Of a stretch of DNA of 13,915 nucleotides, positions 13,096-13,915 are shown one piece after another. The notes beneath the pieces are model-generated. The model was not told where the DNA came from. It was given only the letters and a program-made list of their open reading frames with translations, and made no database searches. This stretch comes from Bacillota bacterium (GTDB lineage Bacteria > Bacillota > Clostridia > Acetivibrionales > DSM-1351): positions 1-13,915 of the forward strand of contig JAEYTP010000024.1 in assembly GCA_023433945.1 (NCBI GenBank). Direction: 5' to 3'. Every line of letters starts with the position of its first letter. Within the stretch, counting starts at the first letter, position 1. The position numbers were made by a program, and so were the translations under genes.

Positions 13096-13752
13096 TTACT
13101 TTGCATGCTCTTTTCTTACCTGCTCAAGCATCATGTCCTTGACCTTCATCAGTCTGGTCAGATTTCCTCTTTCGCTCTCATCAAGCTTCATTGTAATATA
13201 CTTGATGGTTTCTGTGAGCTGAGGTATCATTACATACTCTAGAGCGTTTACACGCCTTCTGGTCTTCTCTATCTCATCTGCCAGCAATTGTGAGGTCTTT
13301 TCGGTTTCAGCGAGCTGAAGCATATAGGGAAGCACCTCTGACAATGCTGCTATTGAGCCATCTAGCTCAGCTGAGGTAGTTGCAAAGCCATAGGAGTATA
13401 CATCCTTTTCGTCACTTTCACCTGTCTCGAAGCTCATCACAGGAACCTCGACACTCATGATATTTGCAGTACCTACTGTCATTTTTACAGTTTGAGTTGG
13501 GTACATAATCGCACTCTCTAAAACCTCCGATGACATTACAGCTCTTGCAATCAAGAATTCCTTGTGGGAATCTATTATCATGGCTTCAACCTTCTCACGA
13601 AGCTCCTTATTCTTCCTAACAAGCTCAAGGAACTTCTTCATAAGCTCATCACGCTTGTCCTTTAGCAGCTTGTGACCGCGAGTGGCAGTTCTGAGCCTCT
13701 TTTTAAGCCTTGTAAGCTCCATTCTGGTTGGGTTTACACGCATAATAGCCAA
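13096..13752 (-). CDS. atpD: V-type ATPase subunit D, with an element-supplied C-terminus
   Basis: This 218-aa protein is the central rotor shaft of the bacterial V/A-type ATPase, linking catalysis in the A/B head to ion movement in the membrane. VNPTRMELTRLKKRL near the N-terminus, the long first helix and the C-terminal EIEKTRRRVNALEYVMIPQL helix are standard for the family. The start is probably the TTG at 13752, with GAGGTG seven bases upstream; an ATG three codons later is too far from that site. It follows subunit B by 16 bases. The element has replaced the last residues: the protein now ends KEHAK, whereas the displaced end at 526-606 shows an original tail of 12 residues after KEH. 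The extreme C-terminus is variable in the family, so the enzyme probably still works. Confidence 0.97.
   Translation of the reverse strand: MAIMRVNPTRMELTRLKKRLRTATRGHKLLKDKRDELMKKFLELVRKNKELREKVEAMIIDSHKEFLIARAVMSSEVLESAIMYPTQTVKMTVGTANIMSVEVPVMSFETGESDEKDVYSYGFATTSAELDGSIAALSEVLPYMLQLAETEKTSQLLADEIEKTRRRVNALEYVMIPQLTETIKYITMKLDESERGNLTRLMKVKDMMLEQVRKEHAK
13104..13146. repeat. Right attachment site (core direct repeat, 43 bp)
   Basis: Perfect match to 564-606. It covers the codons for KVKDMMLEQVRKEH of the intact subunit D gene, so integration keeps the reading frame up to the last His. The element then adds two codons and a stop. Confidence 0.88.
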
Positions 13753-13768
13753 TGTATGTCACCTCGCT

Positions 13769-13915
13769 CTACTTCATATACTTATCAAAATACTCGTCTC
13801 GGATACGCTTAAGCTCTGACTTAGGGAATATTGAAAGAAGTCTCCAGCCAGTTTCTAACGTTTCCTCGATTGTTCTGTCATTTGTAAAGCCCTGTGATAC
13901 ATATTCCTTTTCAAA
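13769..13915 (-). CDS. atpB: V-type ATPase subunit B, C-terminal end (5' part outside the window)
   Basis: The last 48 residues are visible, in frame to the right edge, ending in a TAG stop at 13769-13771. FEKEYVSQGFTNDRTIEETL and ETGWRLLSIFPKSELKRI are the typical C-terminus of the regulatory, non-catalytic B subunit that alternates with catalytic A subunits in the soluble head. Subunit D begins 16 bases downstream, the usual B-D order of bacterial V-ATPase operons. The rest of the gene lies beyond the window. Confidence 0.93.
   Translation of the reverse strand, partial: FEKEYVSQGFTNDRTIEETLETGWRLLSIFPKSELKRIRDEYFDKYMK

Larger units (their letters stand above)
564..13146. mobile_element. 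Integrative element inserted in the 3' end of the V-ATPase subunit D gene
   Basis: The boundaries are a perfect 43-bp direct repeat at 564-606 and 13104-13146, each copy covering the end of the atpD coding sequence. The unit between equivalent points is 12,540 bp. Tyrosine integrase and excisionase genes lie near the left end in the order expected for Tn916-type modules. A serine recombinase, an adenine methyltransferase, several unknown genes and a two-gene cassette in the opposite orientation make up the rest. Related arm repeats stand inside both ends. No relaxase, coupling ATPase, secretion gene or phage structural gene is visible, so self-transfer is not supported by what is seen. The element looks more AT-rich than the flanking ATPase genes. 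Confidence 0.88.

Overview
The window looks like chromosome from a low-GC Gram-positive anaerobe of the Clostridia type. It carries the end of a bacterial V-type ATPase operon (subunit B, then subunit D, right edge, minus strand) and, at the left edge, the 3' part of a GNAT acetyltransferase gene. The species cannot be named from the sequence. The sequence in between reads as much more AT-rich than the ATPase genes.

About 12.5 kb of the window is an integrated mobile element sitting in the 3' end of the V-ATPase subunit D gene. A perfect 43-bp direct repeat (564-606 and 13104-13146) marks its two ends. The displaced original 3' end of atpD, with its own stop codon and terminator, lies on the left (526-606). 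On the right the element supplies a new two-residue C-terminus, a stop codon and a terminator closely resembling the original. Both ends carry related arm repeats built on TACCAT and a conserved 29-bp block.

From left to right the element contains: a Cys/His-motif protein of unknown function (781-1671); a tyrosine integrase (1831-3000) and a 67-aa excisionase (3057-3260), separated by a perfect 14-bp hairpin; a D12-class adenine methyltransferase overlapping an unknown gene by one base (3355-4811); two unknown genes (5056-6603) followed by a strong terminator; an AT-rich gap with repeated ACTTATTCAATTA boxes (6604-7057); an operon of small unknown genes behind a secreted SLH-domain protein (7097-9322), in which two intercistronic leaders carry the same 33-bp hairpin; and a small serine recombinase (9907-10485) preceded by a roughly 32-bp-period repeat array. 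All of these are on the minus strand.

At the right end, in the opposite orientation and behind its own consensus-like promoter, is a two-gene cassette (11123-12974). It encodes a PUA/EVE-like domain protein followed by a four-helix membrane protein. A modified-base-binding-type sensor paired with a membrane protein, at the cargo end of an integrative element, makes this the best candidate for an undescribed system, probably anti-phage. No relaxase, FtsK-like coupling protein, type IV secretion gene, phage structural gene or CRISPR array is visible. The element is therefore best described as a small integrative element or satellite that may need help to transfer.
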